This document shows, in pieces, positions 36,417-44,859 of a stretch of 60,413 nucleotides of DNA (position 1 is the stretch's first letter; each line of letters opens with the position of its first letter). The stretch is from positions 1 through 60,413 of the forward strand of contig JAQZBD010000022.1 of assembly GCA_029239235.1 (NCBI GenBank), in the 5' to 3' direction. The translations under genes were made by a program, and so were the position numbers. The notes beneath the pieces are model-generated. The model saw nothing but the letters and a program-made list of their open reading frames with translations, was not told where the DNA came from and did not search any database. This DNA is from Herbinix sp. Its GTDB lineage: Bacteria > Bacillota > Clostridia > Lachnospirales > Lachnospiraceae.

Positions 36417-36881
36417 TCAGTCCTTATGCTTTCCCGAGTGAAACAATGAGGATAGCATAATTAACAAGGAGCCCAAGAAGATAGCCATATCTGCCATGTT
36501 AAAGATAACAGTTTTTAGCTTCTTATAATTAATCGTAAAGTAATCAATTACATATCCTCGGCTAAATCGATCGAAAACATTACTGATTGCTCCGCCAAGC
36601 ATTAAGGATAAACCAAATTTATATAATCTGTTCCCTTTCTTAGGCAGCGCAATCATAAAAAGGAGAACTACCAAACCAAGACAAGCACCAGATACGGTCT
36701 TTACAAGCTCCTTTTTATCTTCCATAAAACTCAGCATTGCACCTCTGTTATATTGTTTACGAATGATGATTTTACCGTTTAGAATCTCTTGCTTTTCACC
36801 CAGCTTTCTGCTCTTTTCAATATAGTCCTTCATCTTATGCTCTGCTAAAACAAAAGCAATTACAATTATAATATAAATCAT
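36417..36881 (-). CDS. lspA: Signal peptidase II (lipoprotein signal peptidase) homologue
   Basis: The 154-residue protein has four hydrophobic segments (about 1-12, 62-82, 85-105, 128-148) and the two aspartate motifs of LspA: SNVFDRFSRGYVIDYF (GNxxDR...DF type) and FNMADMAIF (FNxADxxI). The substrate motif reads NRGAMLS where NxGAAFG is usual. It cuts signal peptides from prolipoproteins. GGAGG precedes the ATG. Divergent sequence suggests a second, special LspA or fast evolution. It stands just upstream of the glycan island. Confidence 0.8.
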   Translation of the reverse strand: MIYIIIVIAFVLAEHKMKDYIEKSRKLGEKQEILNGKIIIRKQYNRGAMLSFMEDKKELVKTVSGACLGLVVLLFMIALPKKGNRLYKFGLSLMLGGAISNVFDRFSRGYVIDYFTINYKKLKTVIFNMADMAIFLGSLLIMLSSLFHSGKHKD

Positions 36882-36952
36882 TATCTACTACCTCCTGAGA
36901 AATTATGTTGATAGGATAAGTCTACTCGTAACTCAGATGTTGCCTCCTTTTA

Positions 36953-37879
36953 TTATAGAGCATCAAGGGCTTTAAGCATTGGCACCATTTCCTTTAGAAG
37001 CTTTTTCCCTTCATCCAATCCGGTATTTAAATAAGATGGATAATGAACCACAAGCTTTTCTTCTGTTGATAATTGATTCGCTCGATCCTTTAATAGCTTA
37101 AATTCAGGATCATAAATCACGGTAATACGCTTCTGCTTCAAAAGCTCTTTCACTTCCCCAAAAGCGCAGGCTAATTGCATGACATTTAAATCCGCTTCGT
37201 AGATCTCAATCTCTGCTTCTCCTGCCAGTTCCTGCAGCTCCCTAATATGGTATCCTAAGCCAAAACCATATAAAATATATCGCTGCCGGTTTGACTCAAC
37301 CCAGCTCTTAGCAAGTAAAAAGGCTTCTTCCCGAACCTTATGATTGGAATGGAAGTAAAAGCTAACCCCGTCATTTTCAGCAGCCAGGGTCATCTGCCCA
37401 CAGGAAGTGAATTCAATGCGGTAACCTTTTTTCATTAAACCCTCTGTATCCACAGGCTCTGACAGCGTTTCGGGAAATCCAATTCCATGTACAAGTAAAA
37501 GTCTTATGTTATCATTATAATTTTCTTCATCAAATAGTATTTCTTCTTTATCGATGATTAATTCTTGTACACCAATTAAGAAATTCACAAGCTGAAGCTC
37601 CAAAAGATCCGCCAAAAGAATAAAATCCTTATTTTTCTTGGCTTCAAGAATACCTGACAGCATCTCCATCAATGCCTGTGTCGTAACTAAGTCAAAATAA
37701 TCCTGTTCCTTAATAATTGCTTCCAAAGACAACTTCACCATATCGATAGATTCTGCAACAATTCTAAGTGCTTTTTCATATTGCTGCTCGCGAAAAAAGT
37801 AAATTGCCTTATCTAAATCCCCCAAAAGATTTATATTTCTATCAAAGATACTTCTCGTATTTTCAGTCAAAAAATTCAC
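36953..37879 (-). CDS. Maf-like (motility accessory factor) N-terminal domain protein
   Basis: The 308-residue protein has a helical N-terminal third, then a domain with YILYGFGLGYHIRELQ (about 205-220) and EIEIYEADLNVMQLA, the pattern of the N-terminal part of Maf proteins, which attach nonulosonic acids to flagellin. The usual C-terminal DUF115 domain is not evident, so it may be a half-Maf or a partner. Its ATG overlaps the stop of the upstream glycosyltransferase gene by four bases. The presence of nonulosonic-acid genes in the same island supports a flagellin role (inference). Confidence 0.6.
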   Translation of the reverse strand: MNFLTENTRSIFDRNINLLGDLDKAIYFFREQQYEKALRIVAESIDMVKLSLEAIIKEQDYFDLVTTQALMEMLSGILEAKKNKDFILLADLLELQLVNFLIGVQELIIDKEEILFDEENYNDNIRLLLVHGIGFPETLSEPVDTEGLMKKGYRIEFTSCGQMTLAAENDGVSFYFHSNHKVREEAFLLAKSWVESNRQRYILYGFGLGYHIRELQELAGEAEIEIYEADLNVMQLACAFGEVKELLKQKRITVIYDPEFKLLKDRANQLSTEEKLVVHYPSYLNTGLDEGKKLLKEMVPMLKALDAL

Positions 37880-38904
37880 CCCTTATCTTCTATGTTCCAA
37901 TTGTCTGCCAGCTCTTTAAACGCTTCCTCCTGTTCCAGATTCCCAAGATTATGATAGCACTGTGCAATTTTTTTTAACGGATAATCACCTGCATAGTGTA
38001 TATTTAATTCGCAGCTTGTTTCATAAGCAGCATTGTAATACCAGATCGTCGCTTCTTTATAATCGCCAAGGTCATAGAAGTATTCGCCCAGGTTAAAGCA
38101 TACCTCGGCGGAGGCTTTGTTGTCGGCAATATTTCTGAGACTATATTTCATAAGTCCAGTGGCATCCTTGTTTATCAAGTAGTATCTTGATAAAACGCAC
38201 TCTCCGATTTTTCGTTCTCGCTCGCTGCATTCCTCTTTTTCATTATAATTGTTGAAATATGGAAATGCAACAATAAAATCACTGTCTTGTCCAGCTATAT
38301 ATAATTCCTTCGCATACATCTCATGAAGTCTGGGGGATAGCTTTTTATTTTGAATAATTACTCTCTGGAAGGCATCAAAATCTCTTCCGGCATGGTTTGA
38401 GATCGGCATATGGAAAACTACAATATCGCTGTCATAAATGATCGGAGATAGGATGACATTTTCATGAATGGGTTCTGAAAACCGGAAGGTTCTTAGTCTT
38501 TTATAAAGCTTGGGACGGTATTCCACATCAAAATTATAGGTTGTATTGAATTGTAGCTGGTTTGCATACTTCATCTGAACAATCTCGATCTCAGGCAGGA
38601 GACTCTGTTTTAGAGCCCGAAAGCGAGCTTGATTTTCTTCATCAAGAACTTCATCGGCATCAGCAGAATAGATGTAATCCATGGTTGCTTGCTCGAAGGC
38701 ATAATTGCGTGCTGCGGAAAAATCGTGAACCCAGGTAAAATCATAGATTTTATCCGTGTACTTTTTTGCGATGTTTTTTGTTTCATCTGTTGAACCGGTA
38801 TCGACGATGATGATTTCATCGGCAATTGACTGAATGGAATCTAAACATCTGGCCAGAACCTTTTCTTCATTTTTTACGATCATACAGATACTAATTGTTA
38901 TCAT
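37876..38904 (-). CDS. Family 2 glycosyltransferase with C-terminal TPR repeats
   Basis: The 342-residue protein begins ISICMIVKNEEKVLARCL, the start of a GT2 domain (about 1-200) with VDTGSTDET (30s), WVHDFSAARNYAF and the sugar-nucleotide metal motif SADADEV near 86. The last 100 residues form tetratricopeptide-like helices (AEVCFNLGEYFYDLGDYKEA). This fusion is common in clostridial flagellin glycosylation loci. It transfers a sugar to a protein or glycan acceptor; the sugar is unknown. Paralogue of the gene at 41547. Confidence 0.88.
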   Translation of the reverse strand: MITISICMIVKNEEKVLARCLDSIQSIADEIIIVDTGSTDETKNIAKKYTDKIYDFTWVHDFSAARNYAFEQATMDYIYSADADEVLDEENQARFRALKQSLLPEIEIVQMKYANQLQFNTTYNFDVEYRPKLYKRLRTFRFSEPIHENVILSPIIYDSDIVVFHMPISNHAGRDFDAFQRVIIQNKKLSPRLHEMYAKELYIAGQDSDFIVAFPYFNNYNEKEECSERERKIGECVLSRYYLINKDATGLMKYSLRNIADNKASAEVCFNLGEYFYDLGDYKEATIWYYNAAYETSCELNIHYAGDYPLKKIAQCYHNLGNLEQEEAFKELADNWNIEDKG

Positions 38905-39004
38905 TGGGGATCTCCGTTATAATTGATGCAATTTTTAACACTTTAATGTGTCTAGCTTTACTATGTCTGTCTTTACTGTTTTTAACTTTACTAGTATATG
39001 TCTA

Positions 39005-39081
39005 AGGCTGTCCCTTTCCTTATTATTGTAATATAAATAGCTGGAAAAGCCTAGATATATTCATAAAGAAAGAAACAGCCT
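39005..39081 (-). repeat. Long inverted repeat after the secreted-protein gene
   Basis: Arms 39005-39023 and 39063-39081 match over 19 positions with three C-T differences, all of which would be G-U pairs in the minus-strand RNA and A-C mismatches in the plus-strand RNA. The loop has a small inner stem (TAGCT/AGCCTA). It lies 60 bases beyond the stop at 39143. No T run follows. The flanking 38905-39142 stretch holds no gene. Confidence 0.4.
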
Positions 39082-39142
39082 ATCTATTATCTTTTTATAA
39101 CCTTCGAGCCACTGCATAGCAGAAGCATTATCTTTTTAATTA

Positions 39143-41227
39143 TTATCTGATATAATCAGCAGTAATTTGGATCGACTTGTATTTTACAATATATCCTGAT
39201 GAATTCACTTCAAAAATAGTAAGGTACTGTCCTGTTGTGATGGGGACATTATCCATGGTTGCAGTTGGTATATTGTTCTCTGGTAATAAATCGATTCCTG
39301 TCTTGGTCTTCACAGTATCCTGTATACTTACGTCTGTTACTGCTGTGGTTGTTTTAACATATACCCACGAATTTCCGACTCCCTTATTGGTGATAATGGA
39401 AAAAGCAGTGCCTCCTGTTGAAGCTTTTGTGTGAGTCACAGTCAATACCGATGCTGCGGCCGGACTCTGAATTGTTAACTTGATGGAGGTTTTGTCAATG
39501 GTACCATTCTCATAGGTGATTGTAATTGCCTTCACATAACAGTTTGCAAGGGTTTCCAGAGATTCAGACTTAAGCTTAACAGCTATTGTCTTTACTCCAT
39601 CCGAATCGGTTGAAGTATTCTGTTCAAATTCAATTTCCTTAGTACCAAGCTTAATTGTCTTTATTTTCTCTTCAAATGGAGTTTTATTTTTTGCATTTAG
39701 TGTGACCGCAAAAGATATATCATCTGAATAGCCTTTTGTAAAGGTGTAAGTCGCATCCACAATCTCGGGTACGGACGGATAACTAATATTTGCTGACACA
39801 TAGGTTGACGCCAACTCAAAGTTCACTGCATTTGAAGTAGAAGTAGCATTCTTAGCCTTGATCTCTTTCATTCTTATGAATAAAGTTCCTCCTTCAACTG
39901 CTTTCGTGGCAAGAATCTTTACTTCGGTTCCTTTTGTAACTGAAGTCCAGGTTGCCTTCGCCAGGTTAAGGGTCTCATTAGGCTTTGTAACGGTATATTC
40001 ATAGGGCTGTGCAGAGCTAGCTGATGGGATTTCGAGTATCATATTCTTGTTGCCGTTATAGGAAATGTAAATATTTGTATTTGTTGAAGGAACACTTGCA
40101 GGTGCTTCACCATTAAACAGAGCATCTTCATCAATGGTTCTCTGTTTATTAATACTAGTCTCTGTTATCTTAGACGACGCTGACTTAGAAGTAGCATAAT
40201 CTCTAACTTCAATTTTCATCGCTGGAAATGCCTTTGCCTCAGTTGTACCATCGTCATCAGAACTGGATACCGCGCTCTTAACCATCGTTGATAACTGCGT
40301 TGATTTCACTGTTCGGTCAATAATCTTGACCCACTCTGAGGTATCCGATCCAACTGTTACACGGTACTCATTACCATATTTGATATTAGCTGTAAATCTA
40401 GAACCATCAATTCCATAGCCGGAAGCTACAGATTTCTTTGCTACCTTAACCTTTACTTCATTGCTAAAGCGTCTGCCTTCTGTGCCGTCAGGAAAGTCTG
40501 AGCCAAGCGTAGCAGTAGAATTGGCTGGCAGAGACAGGTAGGAAAGGAGACCTCCGTTCCCTTGAGTCCTCAGCTTCTCAAAATCTACACTTGGATCTGT
40601 TGATATATTCACCACATCATCCTTCGCACGGATACGGAAATATAATGTAGTTCCTTTTACCAAAAATTTATCAATTAATCCGGCGGTAAGAGAATCTGTA
40701 TTCTTCCATTGACCTGTTTCGCCTTTTCTCCATTCCAGATCGGTAAAATCGATTGGGTCATCACCGGTACCTTCTGTCGTCATGATATTAACAAGGGATC
40801 CAATGCTGGTATCTGAATCCAGTGAATCCAGTTTTTCATAATTGATGGATATCTCAAGCTTTGTAGGTTTTCGTTTCAAGACTACTCTGGAGGTTGTTGC
40901 CGTAGCATCCTCATAACCCTTCACCATAATGATGTTTTCGGTAGTTGAAGATAACCAGGACATGTCTATTGTGGTATAATCGGCAGTATCAGTGTCAATT
41001 ACTTCCCAATTACCTCTGGCTGCATCTGATTCTGTCGCGAAGCAGATTTTTGTATTATTGTTATTTTGAACAATGATCTGTTCTTCATAGTATTCGACGG
41101 ATACGATTTCGATAGGGTCGATTGTCGTCGCAGCGTAGGCTTCACTCTTAGGAAGGATTATCCCTATAGTAACTATGATAGCGATTGCTACAAGTAATTT
41201 GCTGATCCACATCCATGTTTTTTTCAT
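39143..41227 (-). CDS. Secreted repeat-rich surface protein, unrecognised
   Basis: The 694-residue protein opens with a classical signal peptide (MKKTWMWISKLLVAIAIIV, cut probably after AYAA near residue 33). The mature part is rich in Thr, Ser, Lys and Val and seems to consist of successive beta-sandwich-like modules without Cys, LPxTG or S-layer homology motifs. I recognise no family. GGAGG precedes the ATG, and a sigma-D-like promoter lies about 140 bases upstream, which suggests expression with late flagellar genes. It sits inside the glycan island and might be a glycosylated substrate. Confidence 0.8.
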   Translation of the reverse strand: MKKTWMWISKLLVAIAIIVTIGIILPKSEAYAATTIDPIEIVSVEYYEEQIIVQNNNNTKICFATESDAARGNWEVIDTDTADYTTIDMSWLSSTTENIIMVKGYEDATATTSRVVLKRKPTKLEISINYEKLDSLDSDTSIGSLVNIMTTEGTGDDPIDFTDLEWRKGETGQWKNTDSLTAGLIDKFLVKGTTLYFRIRAKDDVVNISTDPSVDFEKLRTQGNGGLLSYLSLPANSTATLGSDFPDGTEGRRFSNEVKVKVAKKSVASGYGIDGSRFTANIKYGNEYRVTVGSDTSEWVKIIDRTVKSTQLSTMVKSAVSSSDDDGTTEAKAFPAMKIEVRDYATSKSASSKITETSINKQRTIDEDALFNGEAPASVPSTNTNIYISYNGNKNMILEIPSASSAQPYEYTVTKPNETLNLAKATWTSVTKGTEVKILATKAVEGGTLFIRMKEIKAKNATSTSNAVNFELASTYVSANISYPSVPEIVDATYTFTKGYSDDISFAVTLNAKNKTPFEEKIKTIKLGTKEIEFEQNTSTDSDGVKTIAVKLKSESLETLANCYVKAITITYENGTIDKTSIKLTIQSPAAASVLTVTHTKASTGGTAFSIITNKGVGNSWVYVKTTTAVTDVSIQDTVKTKTGIDLLPENNIPTATMDNVPITTGQYLTIFEVNSSGYIVKYKSIQITADYIR

Positions 41228-41293
41228 CTGATTTCCTCCACTTCCTTTTGTAGGTTATGATTTTAATTTTTGCTTAATAGATCTTTTATAATG

Positions 41294-41352
41294 CCTTCAC
41301 ACTCTCATATACACATACCTTTAGTGATATTATTATTGATAGGCAAAATTTG
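41294..41352 (-). repeat. Leader element shared with the WbqC-like gene, copy A
   Basis: About 60 bases, from CCTTCAC to AAATTTG, match 47553-47614 at roughly two of three positions by eye. Each copy lies about 70 bases upstream of a minus-strand gene start. Here it falls in the presumed 5' untranslated region behind the promoter at 41365-41392. Role unknown. Nothing else is seen in 41228-41546. Confidence 0.4.
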
Positions 41353-41364
41353 CCCTTTTATAAC

Positions 41365-41392
41365 TTATCGGTCAGATATTTAAGTTAGTTTA
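41365..41392 (-). promoter_or_regulatory. Sigma-D (sigma-28)-like promoter
   Basis: On the minus strand TAAA (41389-41392) is followed after 16 bases by ACCGATAA (41365-41372), close to the flagellar sigma-D pattern TAAA-N14-16-GCCGATAT. It points to the secreted-protein gene at 39143-41227. Confidence 0.5.
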
Positions 41393-41546
41393 GATTTTTC
41401 AGCTATTTTTTTGATTATGTAAAAATAATTGAAGGTTAATATGAATCCTTAGACTGAAAACTACTGAAAGAACATAATAAATTTCCAAACTTATGGCGAT
41501 TTTGTCAGAGTTCATTAGATTTGTCGCCATCTCTTATGCAGCCTGA

Positions 41547-42659
41547 CTATAGTTTACTTAACCTCACTGTTGCCGCCTCATAGTTTTCGCATTTTTTATA
41601 ACTTTTCTTTGCATTTTCTAAATCTCCGAGGCATTCATATATCACCCCAATATTATAAAATGCCAAATAGCTATTGACACCCTCCATTTTACACTCCTTT
41701 TTTTTGGTTGCTAATTGAAATTCCCGTATAGCCTCATGGAAGCGTCCATTGTTCATCAGAATTAAAGCTGTTAAGAAGATGAAATCTGTCGAGTGGGAGA
41801 ATTCATCATAGAGATTCAACATCTGGAGGGCGGTTTCATATTGTTCTATATTAATCAGGGAATATCCATAGCTTTCTACCATGTCCTGCACATATTCCAA
41901 TCTTGTGTCTAAGTCAACAAAGAGTGCCTGTCCAAAAAACTCACGAGCAGTTTCATAATCCTCTTCCATGTAGTAGCTTTTGCCCAGCTGGTATAGAAGG
42001 TAGGGGTCGTTGGGATGCTGCTGAAGAGCAGTTTTGAGTAAACTGATGTTTCGTTCGGTTTTTTTCTTTCTTTGGTCGAGATCACCTTCATAGCCGGAAT
42101 GTCGGATCGTTAATGGTATAGGATAAGTATAATCCTTATCAGTCGCTAACTCAGTCCACTGTGAAACATTGGAACATTCATCTACCATAATATTGGAGGC
42201 GCTACCTGTAATAGGTACAAGTTGCTCGTGTATTATTCCTTCATATCGATAATATTTTTTTGAAAATAAGCGGTTTACTCTTTCACTGTATTTATGGAGA
42301 ACTCCCTTTCTTGTAAATTCATTAATACGAAGAAGACGCCCAATTTCTCTAGGATGTTGCTCAATTAACAATTTAATGTTATCCATATTAATATTTTCGA
42401 CAGTCTCATCGCTGTCCAATACTAAAATAAATTCATTGTCTGCTTTTCTGATAGAATAGTTCCTAGCGGCAGCAAAATCGTTTATCCACATATAGTCATA
42501 TACCTTATTAGTGAATCTGAAAGCAATTTCTTTCGTTCTATCCGTTGATCCGGTATCTATAATAATAATTTCATCAACATAAGAAGCAATACCGGACAAG
42601 CAATGTTCCAATGAAGCTTCTTCATTTTTAACAATCATACAAAGGCTGATATCTGGCAT
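41547..42659 (-). CDS. Family 2 glycosyltransferase with TPR repeats
   Basis: The 370-residue protein has the same design as the one at 37876: GT2 domain (about 1-200; ISLCMIVKNEEASLEHCL, IDTGSTDRTKEI, WINDFAAARNYSI, metal motif LDSDE near 83) followed by TPR helices (about 210-370; PYLLYQLGKSYYMEEDYETA, NIGVIYECLGDLENAKKSY). AAGGAGA precedes the ATG. A decayed relative lies at 55248-55540. Acts in the cytoplasm on a protein or lipid-linked acceptor. Confidence 0.9.
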   Translation of the reverse strand: MPDISLCMIVKNEEASLEHCLSGIASYVDEIIIIDTGSTDRTKEIAFRFTNKVYDYMWINDFAAARNYSIRKADNEFILVLDSDETVENINMDNIKLLIEQHPREIGRLLRINEFTRKGVLHKYSERVNRLFSKKYYRYEGIIHEQLVPITGSASNIMVDECSNVSQWTELATDKDYTYPIPLTIRHSGYEGDLDQRKKKTERNISLLKTALQQHPNDPYLLYQLGKSYYMEEDYETAREFFGQALFVDLDTRLEYVQDMVESYGYSLINIEQYETALQMLNLYDEFSHSTDFIFLTALILMNNGRFHEAIREFQLATKKKECKMEGVNSYLAFYNIGVIYECLGDLENAKKSYKKCENYEAATVRLSKL

Positions 42660-42704
42660 TTCACTTTCTCCTTATTGCTCCTTATTGTAACCACTCACTA
42701 GTTA

Positions 42705-44828
42705 TCAGATTAATTTATCTGCATATCGATCAGTTAAATAATCATATGTACATTCTGGAACAATTTTCTTTATTTCATCAAAGGAATTGTTATTTAGCAA
42801 TCTGCGTACTTTTGAAGCGCTAATAACTTCCTCTTCGCTTGTTTTACGCTTAATTTCAATAAAATTTATGCCATATTCCTCTAATGACCGTTCCATTTCT
42901 CTGTTATACTGGTTGGTTATATTATCTAGTGGCTCTTCACCTACAAATCGTACTGTAACTTTTAGTGCTGGTGCTATAAATTCAGCAAAAAGCTGTATAT
43001 CTATAGTCGCATCAATCGTGATATTTTGAACTGTATCCTTAGAGAAATAAGAAGGAAGCGTATTGTAGGATAATATAAATGAACCGGATGGGAGAACCTT
43101 CACATTATCAAAACTACTTACCCCTTTTCTTACCAACTCTATCCGATCTGCAAATGAAAAAAAAGAACGATCTTCCTCTACTACAAATATGTAAAGATAA
43201 TCCACTTGCTTTCTAGCCTCTTCTATCAGGTATAAATGTCCTTTAGTAAAAGGATTACAATTCATTACGATTGCTCCGACTCTATCGTGGATTTCTACAT
43301 CAAAACAATCTTTTCTTATCATGTTTAAGTAAGAGTTTAATTCCTGCACTTCTTTTCGAGTCATCTGTATAGGCTCTATCAGTGTATTACTTTCATCTTC
43401 CGAGAAATCCATAGATTGTAATGATGGCTCTAAAAGTTTCGTAAAAATTTCCTTCGCAATTGCCCTATTCCCTATCCCATTTGTATGAATCGGAACATCA
43501 GCAAACCAAGCCTCATCCAAAGGACGTGCGTTGAAAAGATCAAGCAAGTTAAGATCTACATTCACCACTCTTGAAAGGCTTTCCGGCAGTTTACTAACGA
43601 TTTGATCTATAGAAATTATTAAATTGTATTTATTCTTAACCAGCTGTTTTAATGCCAATTCTCTTTCTCTAAAATAATATGGCAGAATCGGTAATGTAAC
43701 AATAGAAAACTTATTTGGGTACAGTCCTTCAACAAGGGATAATAATGAATAAGCCAGTTGATCCTGCTCTAGTGTTCCCACTCCTGCAATGATGCAAGGG
43801 CCAATTAAACAAATGGTATATTTTCCTATTCCATATCTTTTCCCTATGATACTGGTATGATCTAATTCTATAATATTTAAATGATTTTTTACTTTATCTT
43901 TCTCCTGTTGTAATTTTCCCAAAACCTCTTGATACTTCAACCCACATATTTCCATAGAATGTTCATCTTTAAAATGCTCCGGTACCATGGGAGAGGCATT
44001 ATCCAAATGAAAATATGTTTTGAAACGATGAAATTCACTTAAAGAATAATCTTTTAATTGGCTGAACCAAGGTATACTACATCGAAAGAACTTTCCTCTT
44101 ACTTCTTGTTTAATTAAATTTTCAACATACAGTGTATTCATTTGAGCAATCGTTAGTAAAAAATCAAATCCCATACAGGGTCTAAATCTATCTTTTCTGG
44201 TTCTGTCTCTCTCTTCAAATACCAGCTCTGTACCTTCTGCGTAGATATTCATAACACTATAATCAGGATATTGGAACAAATCTTCTGCTTCTAATATCCC
44301 AAAATCCTTCCACTTTACACCAATAGTAACAACAGGAATTCCTCTAGCCTTTAAAACATTATAAAACCGATATGCCCATTCATTAAAATCATGAATACAC
44401 ACCACCTGCACGCGTGGATAAAGCTCTTGAATAAATAGATATTCCTGGTTCTGTTCCATCCTATCGAGTATATGATCTATGTGTGTTTCCTCAAGATTAC
44501 CGCTACCATTATAACAAAAATAGATCAATTCGTTTTGAATATTAAATATGGGCAAATAAATTATCTTTTTGTTATTATCAAAGAGTCTTTTTGCATTAAC
44601 CCAGACCTCATCATTTAGCACCACACTCTCTCTTTGAATAAATCCATTGCCTGAACTACTATGCAGTAATGAATCATATGTAATAATACCTTGAAAAATA
44701 TCCTCATTATTTAAAACAACAATAATACTTGCATTTTGACCTTCACTACAGAAAAAAGTAAAAAGCTCACTTCTTGTAATTGTTTCTTCATACTTAATAT
44801 AGACTTCGCTGTCACAAAATCTCAGCAT
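42705..44828 (-). CDS. Large protein with C-terminal citrate-lyase-ligase-like nucleotidyltransferase domain
   Basis: Start taken at the ATG at 44828 (707 residues); a GTG at 44840 is possible. The C-terminal 170 residues follow [citrate (pro-3S)-lyase] ligase (CitC): GAIVMNCNPFTKGHLYLI with TKGH as the HxGH nucleotide motif, FSFADRIELVRKG, and ISASKVRRLL. The middle (about 335-500) has IGPCIIAGVGTLEQDQ and HTNGIGNRAIA, which recall SGNH-type hydrolase blocks. The N-terminal part is unrecognised. No citrate lyase genes are near. In this glycan island it may activate or transfer a small acyl or phospho group onto a sugar; that is inference. Confidence 0.6.
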   Translation of the reverse strand: MLRFCDSEVYIKYEETITRSELFTFFCSEGQNASIIVVLNNEDIFQGIITYDSLLHSSSGNGFIQRESVVLNDEVWVNAKRLFDNNKKIIYLPIFNIQNELIYFCYNGSGNLEETHIDHILDRMEQNQEYLFIQELYPRVQVVCIHDFNEWAYRFYNVLKARGIPVVTIGVKWKDFGILEAEDLFQYPDYSVMNIYAEGTELVFEERDRTRKDRFRPCMGFDFLLTIAQMNTLYVENLIKQEVRGKFFRCSIPWFSQLKDYSLSEFHRFKTYFHLDNASPMVPEHFKDEHSMEICGLKYQEVLGKLQQEKDKVKNHLNIIELDHTSIIGKRYGIGKYTICLIGPCIIAGVGTLEQDQLAYSLLSLVEGLYPNKFSIVTLPILPYYFRERELALKQLVKNKYNLIISIDQIVSKLPESLSRVVNVDLNLLDLFNARPLDEAWFADVPIHTNGIGNRAIAKEIFTKLLEPSLQSMDFSEDESNTLIEPIQMTRKEVQELNSYLNMIRKDCFDVEIHDRVGAIVMNCNPFTKGHLYLIEEARKQVDYLYIFVVEEDRSFFSFADRIELVRKGVSSFDNVKVLPSGSFILSYNTLPSYFSKDTVQNITIDATIDIQLFAEFIAPALKVTVRFVGEEPLDNITNQYNREMERSLEEYGINFIEIKRKTSEEEVISASKVRRLLNNNSFDEIKKIVPECTYDYLTDRYADKLI

Positions 44829-44859
44829 ACAACAAATCACCTAATCCTTTCTCTCTGAA

